Source of the DNA: Marinifilum sp. D737 | GTDB lineage: Bacteria; Bacteroidota; Bacteroidia; Bacteroidales; Marinifilaceae | Length of the DNA stretch: 64,000 nucleotides | NCBI RefSeq assembly: GCF_026672275.1 | Contig: NZ_JANQCD010000002.1 | Span: 186,001-250,000, forward strand | Reading direction: 5' to 3' | Shown: positions 29,058 through 36,775 of the stretch, piece after piece | Position numbering within the stretch: position 1 is the stretch's first letter | Layout of the letters: each line of letters starts with the position of its first letter | Position numbers and translations under genes: made by a program | Notes under the pieces: generated by a model | Told to the model about the DNA's origin: nothing | The model's input: only the letters and a program-made list of their open reading frames with translations | Database searches by the model: none

Positions 29058-29249
29058 TTAGTGTAACATATTGTATATAAAATCCATCAAATTCTTAAAC
29101 CCCATATCCATTAAGAATATCACAAGAGCAATAATAGTGGAAGCAATCATAACTACTATAGCACTGCTTTGGAGTTCAGACCATGATGGCCAAGATACTT
29201 TCTGAACCAGTTCTTTATAAACTTCTTCAATATAAATTTTTAGTTTCAT
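29058..29249 (-). CDS. secE: Preprotein translocase subunit SecE
   Basis: 63 residues, one transmembrane segment (about 30-50, AIVVMIASTIIALVIFLMD) and the amphipathic lead-in VQKVSWPSWSEL typical of SecE. The start ending at 29249 (MKLKIYIEE) is chosen; a longer frame would read into tRNA-Trp just upstream. Essential part of SecYEG in the inner membrane. Confidence 0.95.
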   Translation of the reverse strand: MKLKIYIEEVYKELVQKVSWPSWSELQSSAIVVMIASTIIALVIFLMDMGFKNLMDFIYNMLH

Positions 29250-29267
29250 AAGGCAATTTTGTCTTTG

Positions 29268-29340
29268 CACGGGAGGAGAGACTCGAACTCCCGACACCTG
29301 GTTTTGGAGACCAGTGCTCTACCAACTGAGCTACACCCGT
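29268..29340 (-). tRNA. tRNA-Trp (anticodon CCA)
   Basis: Cloverleaf read on the minus strand: acceptor ACGGGTG, D-arm GTAGCTCAGTTGGTAGAGC, anticodon arm CTGGT-CTCCAAA-ACCAG with CCA, T-loop GTTCGAGTC. No encoded CCA end. Between tuf and secE, the conserved place. Confidence 0.95.
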
Positions 29341-29347
29341 CTATAAG

Positions 29348-29379
29348 AAGATTGATCTAGTTTTACCCAGATCAATCTT
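29348..29379 (-). terminator. Hairpin between tuf and tRNA-Trp
   Basis: Perfect 11-bp inverted repeat AAGATTGATCT / AGATCAATCTT with a 10-nt loop, 13 bp past the tuf stop. The following U-run is weak (CUUAUAG), so it may be a partial terminator or an RNA-processing signal before the tRNA. Confidence 0.6.
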
Positions 29380-29391
29380 TATATGTTCTAA

Positions 29392-30579
29392 TTACTCAAC
29401 AATTTCAGTAATCTGACCAGCACCTACAGTTCTACCACCTTCACGGATAGCGAAACGTAGACCTAAATCACAAGCTACTGGCGTAATCAACTCAACGTTG
29501 ATAGTTACGTTGTCACCTGGCATTACCATTTCAACTCCTTCTGGAAGAGTAATCTCACCAGTTACATCAAGAGTTCTGATGTAGAATTGAGGACGGTATT
29601 TGTTGTGGAATGGAGTGTGACGTCCACCTTCTTCTTTCTTCAATACGTAAACCTCAGCTTTAATCTTAGTGTGAGGAGTAATTGTGTTAGGGTGACAGAT
29701 AACCATACCACGCTTGATAGCAGCTTTGTCAACACCTCTCAACAATAGACCTACGTTATCACCAGCTTGACCTTCGTCCAAAATCTTACGGAACATCTCA
29801 ACACCAGTAATTACAGACTTCATACCTTCAGCACCAAGACCAATGATTTGAACTTCTTCACCAGTTTTTACGATACCAGTTTCGATACGACCTGTAGCAA
29901 CAGTACCACGACCAGTAATAGAGAATACATCCTCAACTGGCATCAAGAAAGCCTTATCTACATCACGTGGAGGAAGTGGAATCCAAGTATCAACTGCATC
30001 CATCAACTCCATGATTTTATCTTCCCACTCAGCTTCACCGTTCAATCCACCTAGAGCAGATCCAGCAATGATAGGAGTGTTATCACCGTCAAATTCGTAG
30101 AAATCCAACAATTCACGAACTTCCATTTCTACTAACTCAAGCATCTCTGCATCGTCAACCATGTCAACTTTGTTCAAGAAAACAACGATTTTAGGTACAT
30201 TTACCTGACGAGCTAAAAGGATATGCTCGCGAGTCTGTGGCATAGGACCATCAGTTGCAGCACAAACCAAAATAGCACCATCCATCTGAGCAGCACCAGT
30301 TACCATGTTCTTTACGTAATCCGCGTGACCTGGACAGTCAACGTGAGCGTAGTGACGGTTAGCAGTTTGGTATTCTACGTGAGCAGTATTAATAGTAATA
30401 CCTCTCTCCTTCTCTTCAGGAGCGTTATCGATAGAATCGAATGATTTCACTTCAGACAAACCTTTTTTTGCTAATACAGTTGTAATAGCGGCAGTCAAAG
30501 TAGTTTTACCGTGGTCAACGTGACCAATGGTACCAATATTTACGTGTGGTTTTGACCTGTCAAAATGTTCTTTAGCCAT
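29392..30579 (-). CDS. tuf: Elongation factor Tu
   Basis: 395 residues. GTPase motifs [17 protein letters not shown] and NKVDMVDD are present, with the [13 protein letters not shown] effector segment. Single tuf in the window, placed in the tRNA-tuf-tRNA-secE-nusG order shared by many bacteria. A GGAG stands only two bases before the ATG. Confidence 0.99.
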   Translation of the reverse strand: MAKEHFDRSKPHVNIGTIGHVDHGKTTLTAAITTVLAKKGLSEVKSFDSIDNAPEEKERGITINTAHVEYQTANRHYAHVDCPGHADYVKNMVTGAAQMDGAILVCAATDGPMPQTREHILLARQVNVPKIVVFLNKVDMVDDAEMLELVEMEVRELLDFYEFDGDNTPIIAGSALGGLNGEAEWEDKIMELMDAVDTWIPLPPRDVDKAFLMPVEDVFSITGRGTVATGRIETGIVKTGEEVQIIGLGAEGMKSVITGVEMFRKILDEGQAGDNVGLLLRGVDKAAIKRGMVICHPNTITPHTKIKAEVYVLKKEEGGRHTPFHNKYRPQFYIRTLDVTGEITLPEGVEMVMPGDNVTINVELITPVACDLGLRFAIREGGRTVGAGQITEIVE

Positions 30580-30637
30580 AACTCCAAATATTAATTAATA
30601 TTAGACAACAATTAAAAACAATACTTTAAATTTCTTG

Positions 30638-30709
30638 AGCCATTGACGAGATTTGAACTCGTGACCTCTTCCTTACCAAGGAAGCGCTCTACCCCTGAGC
30701 TACAACGGC
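30638..30709 (-). tRNA. tRNA-Thr (anticodon GGT)
   Basis: Minus-strand cloverleaf: acceptor GCCGTTG / CAATGGC (one G-U), D-arm TAGCTCAGGGGTAGAGC, anticodon stem-loop CTTCC-TTGGTAA-GGAAG, T-loop GTTCAAATC. Last tRNA before tuf. Confidence 0.95.
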
Positions 30710-30720
30710 AAACGTATTTG

Positions 30721-30793
30721 AGCGGGAAACGGGACTCAAACCCGCGACCCTCAGCTTGGAAGGCTGATGCTCTATCAACTGAGCTATTCCCGC
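30721..30793 (-). tRNA. tRNA-Gly (anticodon TCC)
   Basis: Minus-strand cloverleaf: acceptor GCGGGAA / TTCCCGC, D-arm TAGCTCAGTTGATAGAGC, anticodon stem-loop TCAGC-CTTCCAA-GCTGA, T-loop GTTTGAGTC. Confidence 0.95.
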
Positions 30794-30830
30794 AAAAAAA
30801 GAAACAGAAATGTTCCTTTTCGTTTACCAG

Positions 30831-30913
30831 TGGGGAGAGCAGGATTCGAACCTACGAAGACGAAAGTCAGCGGAGTTACAGTCCGCCCCAGTTGGCCACT
30901 TTGGTATCTCCCC
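30831..30913 (-). tRNA. tRNA-Tyr (anticodon GTA)
   Basis: Class II tRNA with a long variable arm (TGACTTTCGTC). Minus strand: acceptor GGGGAGA / TCTCCCC, anticodon stem-loop GCGGA-CTGTAAC-TCCGC, T-loop GTTCGAATC. 83 nt. Confidence 0.95.
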
Positions 30914-30924
30914 AGTATGTAATA

Positions 30925-31020
30925 TTTTTTTTGAGCCGATGGAGGGACTCGAACCCATCCCGAAGCCTCGGGACTGATTACAAATCAGCTTTGATTTGTA
31001 GTGATTCAAATCGCAACAAC
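30925..31020 (-). pseudogene. Broken copy of tRNA-Thr(TGT)
   Basis: A 33-bp stretch (30925-30957) is identical to 31026-31058 and covers the T-arm and 3' acceptor half of tRNA-Thr(TGT). A second 17-bp identity (30974-30990 with 31066-31082) covers the anticodon stem-loop. Between them is a CCCGA-AGCC-TCGGG hairpin not present in the intact gene. The D-arm and the 5' acceptor strand are absent, replaced by AT-rich sequence, so it cannot fold as a tRNA. Confidence 0.75.
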
Positions 31021-31034
31021 GATTCTTTTTTTTG

Positions 31035-31108
31035 AGCCGATGGAGGGACTCGAACCCACGACCTGCTGATTACAAATCAGCTGCTCTAGCCAGCTGAGCT
31101 ACATCGGC
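31035..31108 (-). tRNA. tRNA-Thr (anticodon TGT)
   Basis: Minus-strand cloverleaf: acceptor GCCGATG / CATCGGC, D-arm TAGCTCAGCTGGCTAGAGC, anticodon stem-loop GCTGA-TTTGTAA-TCAGC, T-loop GTTCGAGTC. First gene of the tRNA-tuf transcript. Confidence 0.95.
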
Positions 31109-31164
31109 AAAAAAATGCAAACCATCTATTTAACAGGCGTACTTTTCCCTAAAAATGGTTTGCA
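31109..31164 (-). terminator. Hairpin plus T-run overlapping the tRNA-tuf promoter
   Basis: Perfect 10-bp inverted repeat TGCAAACCAT (31116-31125) / ATGGTTTGCA (31155-31164) with a 29-nt loop, followed on the minus strand by seven T immediately before tRNA-Thr(TGT). It would stop transcripts coming from hpf. Its upstream arm overlaps the start-site region of the tRNA promoter. Confidence 0.6.
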
Positions 31165-31194
31165 AATGTAAAAATATTTTAAATTTATCACAAA
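31163..31194 (-). promoter_or_regulatory. Promoter of the tRNA-tuf operon
   Basis: On the minus strand TTTG, 20 bp, then TACATTTG: a full match to the Bacteroidota primary-sigma consensus TTTG-N(17-23)-TAnnTTTG. About 55 bp upstream of the first mature tRNA base. Confidence 0.75.
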
Positions 31195-31215
31195 ATAATC
31201 AGGTGTTTTTTCTAA

Positions 31216-31512
31216 TTATTTTGCTCTTAGTTTTTCTTTGTGTTTCACAACTTGCTTTCGCAATGCATCGGCAGCAAGATCTGCGGCCTCTTCAAATGTT
31301 TTACTTTGCTTTTTAGCAAACACATTTGCGCCTTTTACATCAAGGTTAATTTCAACTACCTTATTTTCGGTAACATCAGATTTCTCAACCCTAAGAAAAA
31401 CTTCAGCTCCAGCAACATCGCTATTGAGCTTCATTATTTTTCCAAGCTTATTTTCTATGAAATTTTCCAATTTCACATCAGCAACAAAACCGATCGATTG
31501 AATGTTAATCAT
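31216..31512 (-). CDS. hpf: Ribosome hibernation promoting factor (short HPF/YfiA family)
   Basis: 98 residues beginning MINIQSIGFVADVKLENFIENKL, with the beta-alpha-beta-beta-beta-alpha pattern of HPF/RaiA and a basic end (KQVVKHKEKLRAK). Binds the 30S decoding region in stationary phase. Short form without the C-terminal dimerisation domain. 18 bp after the Xer recombinase gene. Confidence 0.92.
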   Translation of the reverse strand: MINIQSIGFVADVKLENFIENKLGKIMKLNSDVAGAEVFLRVEKSDVTENKVVEINLDVKGANVFAKKQSKTFEEAADLAADALRKQVVKHKEKLRAK

Positions 31513-31530
31513 ATTCTAATCCTCCAAAAT

Positions 31531-32409
31531 TTATGCTCGCGGATGAGCTTGTTTATATATATTATTTAAACGCTCAAAAGTAGTATGAGTATAAATTTGT
31601 GTTGCCGATAAATTCGAATGCCCCAACAGTTCTTTAACCGCATTTAATTCCGCACCATTATTTAACAGATGCGTTGCAAATGTATGTCTCAGAACGTGTG
31701 GGCTTCGCTTGGTCATTGTTGTAATCTTCGACAAATGCTTTGTAACGATTCGATACAACAACTTTTCGTAAACAGGCACCCCCTTTTTAGTTACAAAAAG
31801 AAAACCATCCAAGTTTCCGAAAGTTTTAAATCTAAGATCTAAATAACGATCAAGAAGTTTTATCAAACTCTCACTTACTGGAATGATTCTTTCTCTATTT
31901 CTTTTTCCTAATACTTTAACTAAAGATGCTGATCGATCAAAATCCGGTTCTTTAAGGTTCATCAACTCTGACAATCTCATGCCAGTTTGATAAAACATTT
32001 CTATTACCAATTGATCTCGAACACCTTCAAAACCCTCTCCAAAATCAACTTCTCTTAATACCTGCATTGCATGCTCTGCAACAAAGCCAGGTAATTTCTT
32101 TCCTTGCTTAGGCCCAACAACTCTATCCATCGGATTCGAATCAATCACTGATTCTCTAAGCAAATATTTAAAAAATGACTTTAAAGAGGACAATTTCCTA
32201 TTTACAGTTCGCGAAGTCTTACCTTCGTTCATTAAAAAAACGATCCATCTACGCACATCTTTAAATGTTATATCTTCAACCTGTACTTCTTCAGCACTTG
32301 AATAAAATTCAAAAAACTGAGTCAAATCGCAGTCATAAGATAAAATCGTATGTGCAGAATATCGTTTTTCGTATTGTAAATAAGATAGAAAAGATTCCTT
32401 AAAACTCAT
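31531..32409 (-). CDS. XerC/XerD-type tyrosine recombinase
   Basis: 292 residues from the ATG ending at 32409 (MSFKESFLSYLQYEKRYS); an upstream ATG at 32430 adds seven residues and is less typical. N-terminal SAM-like DNA-binding domain, then catalytic motifs TGMRLSEL (Arg), HVLRHTFATHL (His-x-x-Arg), LGHSNLSATQIYTH (His, Tyr nucleophile). The rpsU-xer-hpf order is common in Bacteroidota, so this is the chromosomal dimer-resolution recombinase and not a mobile element. XerC and XerD cannot be told apart here. Confidence 0.92.
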   Translation of the reverse strand: MSFKESFLSYLQYEKRYSAHTILSYDCDLTQFFEFYSSAEEVQVEDITFKDVRRWIVFLMNEGKTSRTVNRKLSSLKSFFKYLLRESVIDSNPMDRVVGPKQGKKLPGFVAEHAMQVLREVDFGEGFEGVRDQLVIEMFYQTGMRLSELMNLKEPDFDRSASLVKVLGKRNRERIIPVSESLIKLLDRYLDLRFKTFGNLDGFLFVTKKGVPVYEKLLYRIVTKHLSKITTMTKRSPHVLRHTFATHLLNNGAELNAVKELLGHSNLSATQIYTHTTFERLNNIYKQAHPRA

Positions 32410-32486
32410 ACATCCAGGATATTTATCCAATAGGATAACCCAAGATACGAAAAATTAAGATATCAAGGAATTAATCCAACAGAAAA

Positions 32487-32678
32487 TCAATCTTCAGCTT
32501 GTTGCATTTGCTGAACGTAGATCGCGTGTAATTTCTCTTCTCTTCTTTTTACAGATGGTTTTTTATAAACCTGTCTTCCTCTAAGCTCTTTAATTACACC
32601 AGTCTTTTCAAATTTTCTTTTGAATTTTTTTAAGGCTCTTTCAATGTTTTCGCCTTCTTTCATAGGAATAACAATCAT
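32487..32678 (-). CDS. rpsU: Ribosomal protein bS21
   Basis: 63 residues: MIVIPMKEGENIERALKKF, then KRKFEKTGVIKELRGRQ and a basic tail. Located near the 3' end of 16S rRNA; in Bacteroidota it helps cover the anti-Shine-Dalgarno. This gene has an unusually good Shine-Dalgarno (see separate entry) and a consensus promoter. Transcribed ahead of xer and hpf. Confidence 0.96.
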   Translation of the reverse strand: MIVIPMKEGENIERALKKFKRKFEKTGVIKELRGRQVYKKPSVKRREEKLHAIYVQQMQQAED

Positions 32679-32684
32679 AATTTT

Positions 32685-32690
32685 CTCCTT
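32685..32690 (-). promoter_or_regulatory. Strong Shine-Dalgarno of rpsU
   Basis: Minus strand AAGGAG with a 6-base spacer to the ATG (TTAAAGGAGAAAATTATG). Nearly all other genes in the window lack such a site, so its presence here is notable. Confidence 0.8.
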
Positions 32691-32718
32691 TAATATTTAT
32701 GTTTTTCTAAGTGAGCCG

Positions 32719-32750
32719 CAAATTTATTAATTCAATCAGTATAATTCAAA
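32719..32750 (-). promoter_or_regulatory. Promoter of rpsU-xer-hpf
   Basis: Minus strand TTTG, 20 bp, TAAATTTG; full match to the Bacteroidota consensus, with the expected start about 35 bp upstream of the rpsU ATG. Confidence 0.75.
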
Positions 32751-32861
32751 TTTATTTTGAAAAAAGTAATGAAATTATCTCCATTCTAATATTTTAGGAC
32801 CTTTTGCGGAAATATAAAGTTAAGAAAATAAGGAATTATTCTCAAGCTAATTCTAATACTA

Positions 32862-33941
32862 CTATTCAATACTTAAATAAGGTTGTATTTTCTGAAAGAC
32901 ACTATCGCTCAACAAATGTTTGTTTTTTAGATCCTCCACCGAGCTAAATTTACCTACTCGCTCTCTGTATTTTACGATATCAGAAGACATCCTTCTGCTG
33001 ACATATGGATGCTTCTCCAATGATTTAGCACTACAGTCATTAATTGATATTTTTTGCAATACGACAGGTGATACAAATACTCGATTCTCTATGGTTTGGA
33101 AAGTTTCTCTTGAAATACCATACACTTCCAATAACTGAGATTTAGAAATATAGCCACCAAGCATCTCTTTATATTTTATAATTCTATTTGAAAGTATTTT
33201 TCCTATCCCTGGAAGAGTTTTTAAAATCGTAGTATCTGCAAAATTTAAATCAATCAATTCTATTTTAACACTTTTCTCTTTTAGAGGTTTTATTTGCACA
33301 AATGGTTTTAGTCGTAGCAAAAGCAAAGAATCAAAGCCATAAATCTTTCCGATATCATCAGCACTTTTAAACCTAGCTCCGGTAGACAGATACTTTATTA
33401 TACGATTTGACATCCTGGCATCCACTCCTAATTTTCCCCATTCGGTTTTGGTAATTGTGTTGGGATCAAAATCGAACAACTCTAATTGAACACTTTTTCC
33501 AGCTATACTTTTGACTCGTTCTTTCTTTATTACAACAGCAATACTTATATAATCTTTCAATCGATTATAATCGTCATCTTTGATCCCATAAATTTTTCGA
33601 AAATCAGATTTAGATCTAAACACACCTCCCTTATCTCTATATTTTAAAATATTCCTGGTTTGATACTCTCTCAAACCAAGTCTTTTAAATTCATCAGCCG
33701 AAGCCTTATTCGGGTCAAACAAAAATAATTCGGCCTTTTTCAATTTGCTCTTATTAGTCAACACAGCCATTATGCTATCAAGCTCTACACTTTTCTTAGG
33801 TATAAAAGTTGGTTTAGAATCTGAATTAAAAATTTCAGGCAATACAAACACAACTATTAGCATTAGGGCCAATACCAATAATCCTCTTTTCTCCGATGTA
33901 GAATAAGAAAAGTATTCTCGTATGATCTTTTTTAATGACAT
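32862..33941 (-). CDS. Helix-hairpin-helix repeat protein (ComEA-like)
   Basis: 359 residues. A single membrane anchor near the N-terminus (about 19-36, GLLVLALMLIVVFVLPEIF) is followed by four or more HhH-type units, e.g. LGLREYQTRNILKYRDKGG, LPGIGKILSNRIIKYKEMLGG and HPYVSRRMSSDIVKYRERVG. This is the layout of Bacteroidota ComEA-like DNA-binding proteins located at the cell envelope. A role in DNA uptake is possible but not shown. Confidence 0.8.
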   Translation of the reverse strand: MSLKKIIREYFSYSTSEKRGLLVLALMLIVVFVLPEIFNSDSKPTFIPKKSVELDSIMAVLTNKSKLKKAELFLFDPNKASADEFKRLGLREYQTRNILKYRDKGGVFRSKSDFRKIYGIKDDDYNRLKDYISIAVVIKKERVKSIAGKSVQLELFDFDPNTITKTEWGKLGVDARMSNRIIKYLSTGARFKSADDIGKIYGFDSLLLLRLKPFVQIKPLKEKSVKIELIDLNFADTTILKTLPGIGKILSNRIIKYKEMLGGYISKSQLLEVYGISRETFQTIENRVFVSPVVLQKISINDCSAKSLEKHPYVSRRMSSDIVKYRERVGKFSSVEDLKNKHLLSDSVFQKIQPYLSIE

Positions 33942-33943
33942 AT

Positions 33944-33976
33944 TAAAAAAGCGTTATTTTAAAACAAACAACGCTT
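33944..33976 (-). terminator. Terminator of the sodium symporter gene
   Basis: Minus strand AAGCGTTGTTT pairs with AAATAACGCTT (one G-U) around a 6-nt loop and is followed by a six-T run. About 25 bp past the symporter stop. Confidence 0.75.
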
Positions 33977-34001
33977 AACAATATTATAAAAAAGATTAAT
34001 C

Positions 34002-35360
34002 TTAACCAAGTTTTAAAAATCCAATTCCATTTAAAAACACAGCTGCTATGGCTATAGGAGCCAACCACCTCACAATAAAAAAGAATATTTTAAAATATTT
34101 CACTCTTAAAGAATTCTCATTCGATAACTCTTCATGCACCAATACATGCTTTAACTTCCATCCAACAAAAATTACAATTAACAATGCTCCTAATGGCAAT
34201 AATACATTAGCAGCAGTATATTCCATTAAACCAAATATGCTCTGTCCTAAAATATTTATACCCGATAAATCACTAAAAGATAAAGTGGCAAACACTCCCA
34301 ATACAGAAATAGAAGCCGCTCCAACTATAGTAGCTTTCTTTCTGGAGATATTTAATTCTTCGGAAAAGTAGGCAACCACTACTTCGAGTACCGATATGGT
34401 AGAAGTTAATGCAGCAACAGATAACAGGAAGAAAAATAAAATTGAGAAAAAGTAACCTCCCGGCATTTCCAGGAATAACTTTGGAAGCACTTCGAAAACC
34501 AATCCTGCTCCAGAATCAGGCTGAAAGCCTAATGCAAAAACAGCTGGAAATATCATAACTCCAGATAAAATTGCAATTAATGTATCTGCAACTGTAACTT
34601 GAACCGCGGTTTTTCCCAAGTTATTTTGTTTTTGGATATAAGAGCCATAAGTAATTAGAGCCCCCATACCAATACTTAACGAAAAGGCAGCCTGACCTAA
34701 TGCTTCGAGAATAACTCCCATTGATATTTTTGAGAAATCAGGTTTAAATAAAAAGTCCAATCCAGCAGAAGATCCTGGCAATGATAATGAACGCACACAC
34801 ATTGCAAGTATCAAAACAAATAGTAAAGGCATTAGTATTTTTGCATACTTTTCAATTCCATTTTTAACACCTGAGAAAACAATCCATGCCGTTAAAAGCA
34901 TAAAAATCATTTGCCACATTAAAGGACGAAAAGTTCCTTGCTTAAAATTATCAAACATCGTCTTGGTATCACCGTGGGCAAATCCGTTACTTATTGCTTG
35001 ATACAAATATTCCAAAGTCCAACCAGAAATGGTAGAATAAAATGCAAGAATTAAAAAAGCAGCAACAACTCCCATTAAACCAACAAGTGACCACATCGAC
35101 CCAGGGGCAAGTTTACGAAAAGAGCCAAATGCATTTTGTTGTGCTTTTCGACCAATTAACAACTCGGATAACATTACAGGTAAACCGATAGCAATTATAA
35201 AGGCCAAATATATTAATAGGAATGCACCTCCACCATTTTCTCCAGCTACATATGGAAATCGCCAAATATTACCAAGGCCAACTGCCGATCCTGCTGCAGC
35301 TGCAATTACACCAAATTTACTTGAGAAAACATCGCGTCCCGAAGGATTACTAATAGACAT
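34002..35360 (-). CDS. Sodium:neurotransmitter symporter family (SNF/LeuT-type) transporter
   Basis: 452 residues from the ATG ending at 35360 (MSISNPSGRDVFSSKFG); the longer frame adds ten unlikely residues. Sodium/substrate signature AAAAGSAVGLGNIWRFPY and ENGGGAFLLIYLAF lie in the first helices, and about 11-12 transmembrane segments follow. Imports an amino acid or related solute with Na+; the substrate is not predictable. Flanked by same-strand genes but with its own terminator. Confidence 0.9.
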   Translation of the reverse strand: MSISNPSGRDVFSSKFGVIAAAAGSAVGLGNIWRFPYVAGENGGGAFLLIYLAFIIAIGLPVMLSELLIGRKAQQNAFGSFRKLAPGSMWSLVGLMGVVAAFLILAFYSTISGWTLEYLYQAISNGFAHGDTKTMFDNFKQGTFRPLMWQMIFMLLTAWIVFSGVKNGIEKYAKILMPLLFVLILAMCVRSLSLPGSSAGLDFLFKPDFSKISMGVILEALGQAAFSLSIGMGALITYGSYIQKQNNLGKTAVQVTVADTLIAILSGVMIFPAVFALGFQPDSGAGLVFEVLPKLFLEMPGGYFFSILFFFLLSVAALTSTISVLEVVVAYFSEELNISRKKATIVGAASISVLGVFATLSFSDLSGINILGQSIFGLMEYTAANVLLPLGALLIVIFVGWKLKHVLVHEELSNENSLRVKYFKIFFFIVRWLAPIAIAAVFLNGIGFLKLG

Positions 35361-35463
35361 GTGATAAATTTTAAGGTTATTGATATACAAATAAGGGCAA
35401 GTTCAAATTTGCAAAATATTAGGTCTAATTCCTAAATGCTTTTGTTTTTTATATCAAGTACAA

Positions 35464-35493
35464 ACAAAAAAGCCCGGATAAATTATCCGAGCT
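35464..35493 (-). terminator. Terminator of fbaA
   Basis: Minus strand AGCTCGGATAA pairs with TTATCCGGGCT (one G-U), small loop, then a TTTTTT run. 24 bp past the aldolase stop. Confidence 0.85.
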
Positions 35494-35516
35494 TTACTTA
35501 TTAAATATCTTGAAGA

Positions 35517-36593
35517 CTAGTTACGTCCTACAGCATTTAGGTCTTCGAAAGCCATAACTAAACGATCTTTCATAGCAACCTCACCTTCGCGCAACCATTT
35601 TCTTGGATCGTAGAATTTCTTGTTTGGTTTATCGTCACCATCCGGGTTACCGATCTGACCTTGCAAGTAATCGTGATTTGAAGCTTCGAATTCACGTACT
35701 CCGTTCCAGAATGCCCACTGAGTATCTGTATCAATATTCATTTTAATTACACCATAAGAAATTGCCTCACGAATTTCTTCTAAAGTTGAACCTGATCCAC
35801 CGTGGAATACAAAATCAACAGTGTTATCAGCTACAGCATATTTTTCAGAGATAAACTTCTGTGAGTTATCTAGAATCTTAGGAGTCAATACAACATTACC
35901 TGGCTTGTAAACACCGTGTACATTACCAAATGATGCAGCAATTGTAAAACGAGAAGATACTTTAGACAATGCTTCGTAAGCTAAAGCAACATCTTCAGGT
36001 TGAGTATACAACAATGAGTTATCCATATCTGTATTGTCAACACCATCTTCTTCACCACCAGTACAACCTAATTCAATTTCGATAGTCATACCCATTTTGT
36101 TCATGCGCTCGAAATAGTTTACACAAGTTTCGATGTTTTCTTCAAGAGTTTCCTCTGATAAATCTAGCATGTGTGAGCTAAACAATGGTTTTCCAGTTTG
36201 AGCAAAAAACTCTTCCCCTGCAGTCAACAAGCCGTCGATCCAAGGTAATAATTTTTTTGCAGCGTGGTCAGTATGTAGAATCACTGGAATACCATAGTGC
36301 TCAGCAATAGCATGAACATATTTAGCTCCAGCAACAGCTCCAATAATTGCAGCGCTTTGTCCTTCTGCATTAATTCCTTTACCTGAAAAGAAAGATGCAC
36401 CACCATTCGAGAACTGAATGATAATTGGTGAATTTACTTGTTTGGCAGCTTCTAATGCAGCATTAATTGAGTTAGTTCCAACTACGTTTACAGCTGGAAT
36501 TGCAAAACCTTCTTCCTTAGCAACCTGAAATAATTTTTGCACATCATCACCGGTTACTACACCCGGTTTAACAACATCTAATACTCGTTTCAT
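35517..36593 (-). CDS. fbaA: Class II fructose-bisphosphate aldolase
   Basis: 358 residues, the length of E. coli-type (class IIA) enzymes. Zinc ligands are in ILHTDHAAKKLLPW and in the later FHGGSGSTLEEIREAI stretch, with GNVHGVYKPGNV before it. Cleaves fructose 1,6-bisphosphate in glycolysis/gluconeogenesis. Single-gene unit with its own terminator. Confidence 0.97.
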   Translation of the reverse strand: MKRVLDVVKPGVVTGDDVQKLFQVAKEEGFAIPAVNVVGTNSINAALEAAKQVNSPIIIQFSNGGASFFSGKGINAEGQSAAIIGAVAGAKYVHAIAEHYGIPVILHTDHAAKKLLPWIDGLLTAGEEFFAQTGKPLFSSHMLDLSEETLEENIETCVNYFERMNKMGMTIEIELGCTGGEEDGVDNTDMDNSLLYTQPEDVALAYEALSKVSSRFTIAASFGNVHGVYKPGNVVLTPKILDNSQKFISEKYAVADNTVDFVFHGGSGSTLEEIREAISYGVIKMNIDTDTQWAFWNGVREFEASNHDYLQGQIGNPDGDDKPNKKFYDPRKWLREGEVAMKDRLVMAFEDLNAVGRN

Positions 36594-36775
36594 AATAATA
36601 TAATTTATCGGATAGTTCTTAATAAAATCGTCGGAAAGTCGAATTTTACCACGAAGTTAAAAAGAAATAATATATTTTGCACCGTTTTGGCTATAAGAAA
36701 ATTATGCAAACGAATGCAATTGGATATTTTTAAAGAATGTAAATAAAGTTCACTTTTATTTAGGCAAAAATCAAC

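Noticed and set aside
29058-29297. 79-residue SecE with longer N-terminus
   Set aside because: The extension (MSGVRVSPPVQRQNCL) reads through tRNA-Trp; the ATG at 29249 gives the normal SecE length.
30643-31035. Plus- and minus-strand frames across the tRNA cluster (e.g. MTRFELVTSSLPRKRSTPE)
   Set aside because: These are translated tRNA genes, a known artefact pattern; the tRNA folds explain the sequence fully.
31531-32409. Tyrosine recombinase as sign of a mobile element
   Set aside because: Position between rpsU and hpf and XerC/D-like motifs fit the housekeeping chromosome-dimer resolvase.
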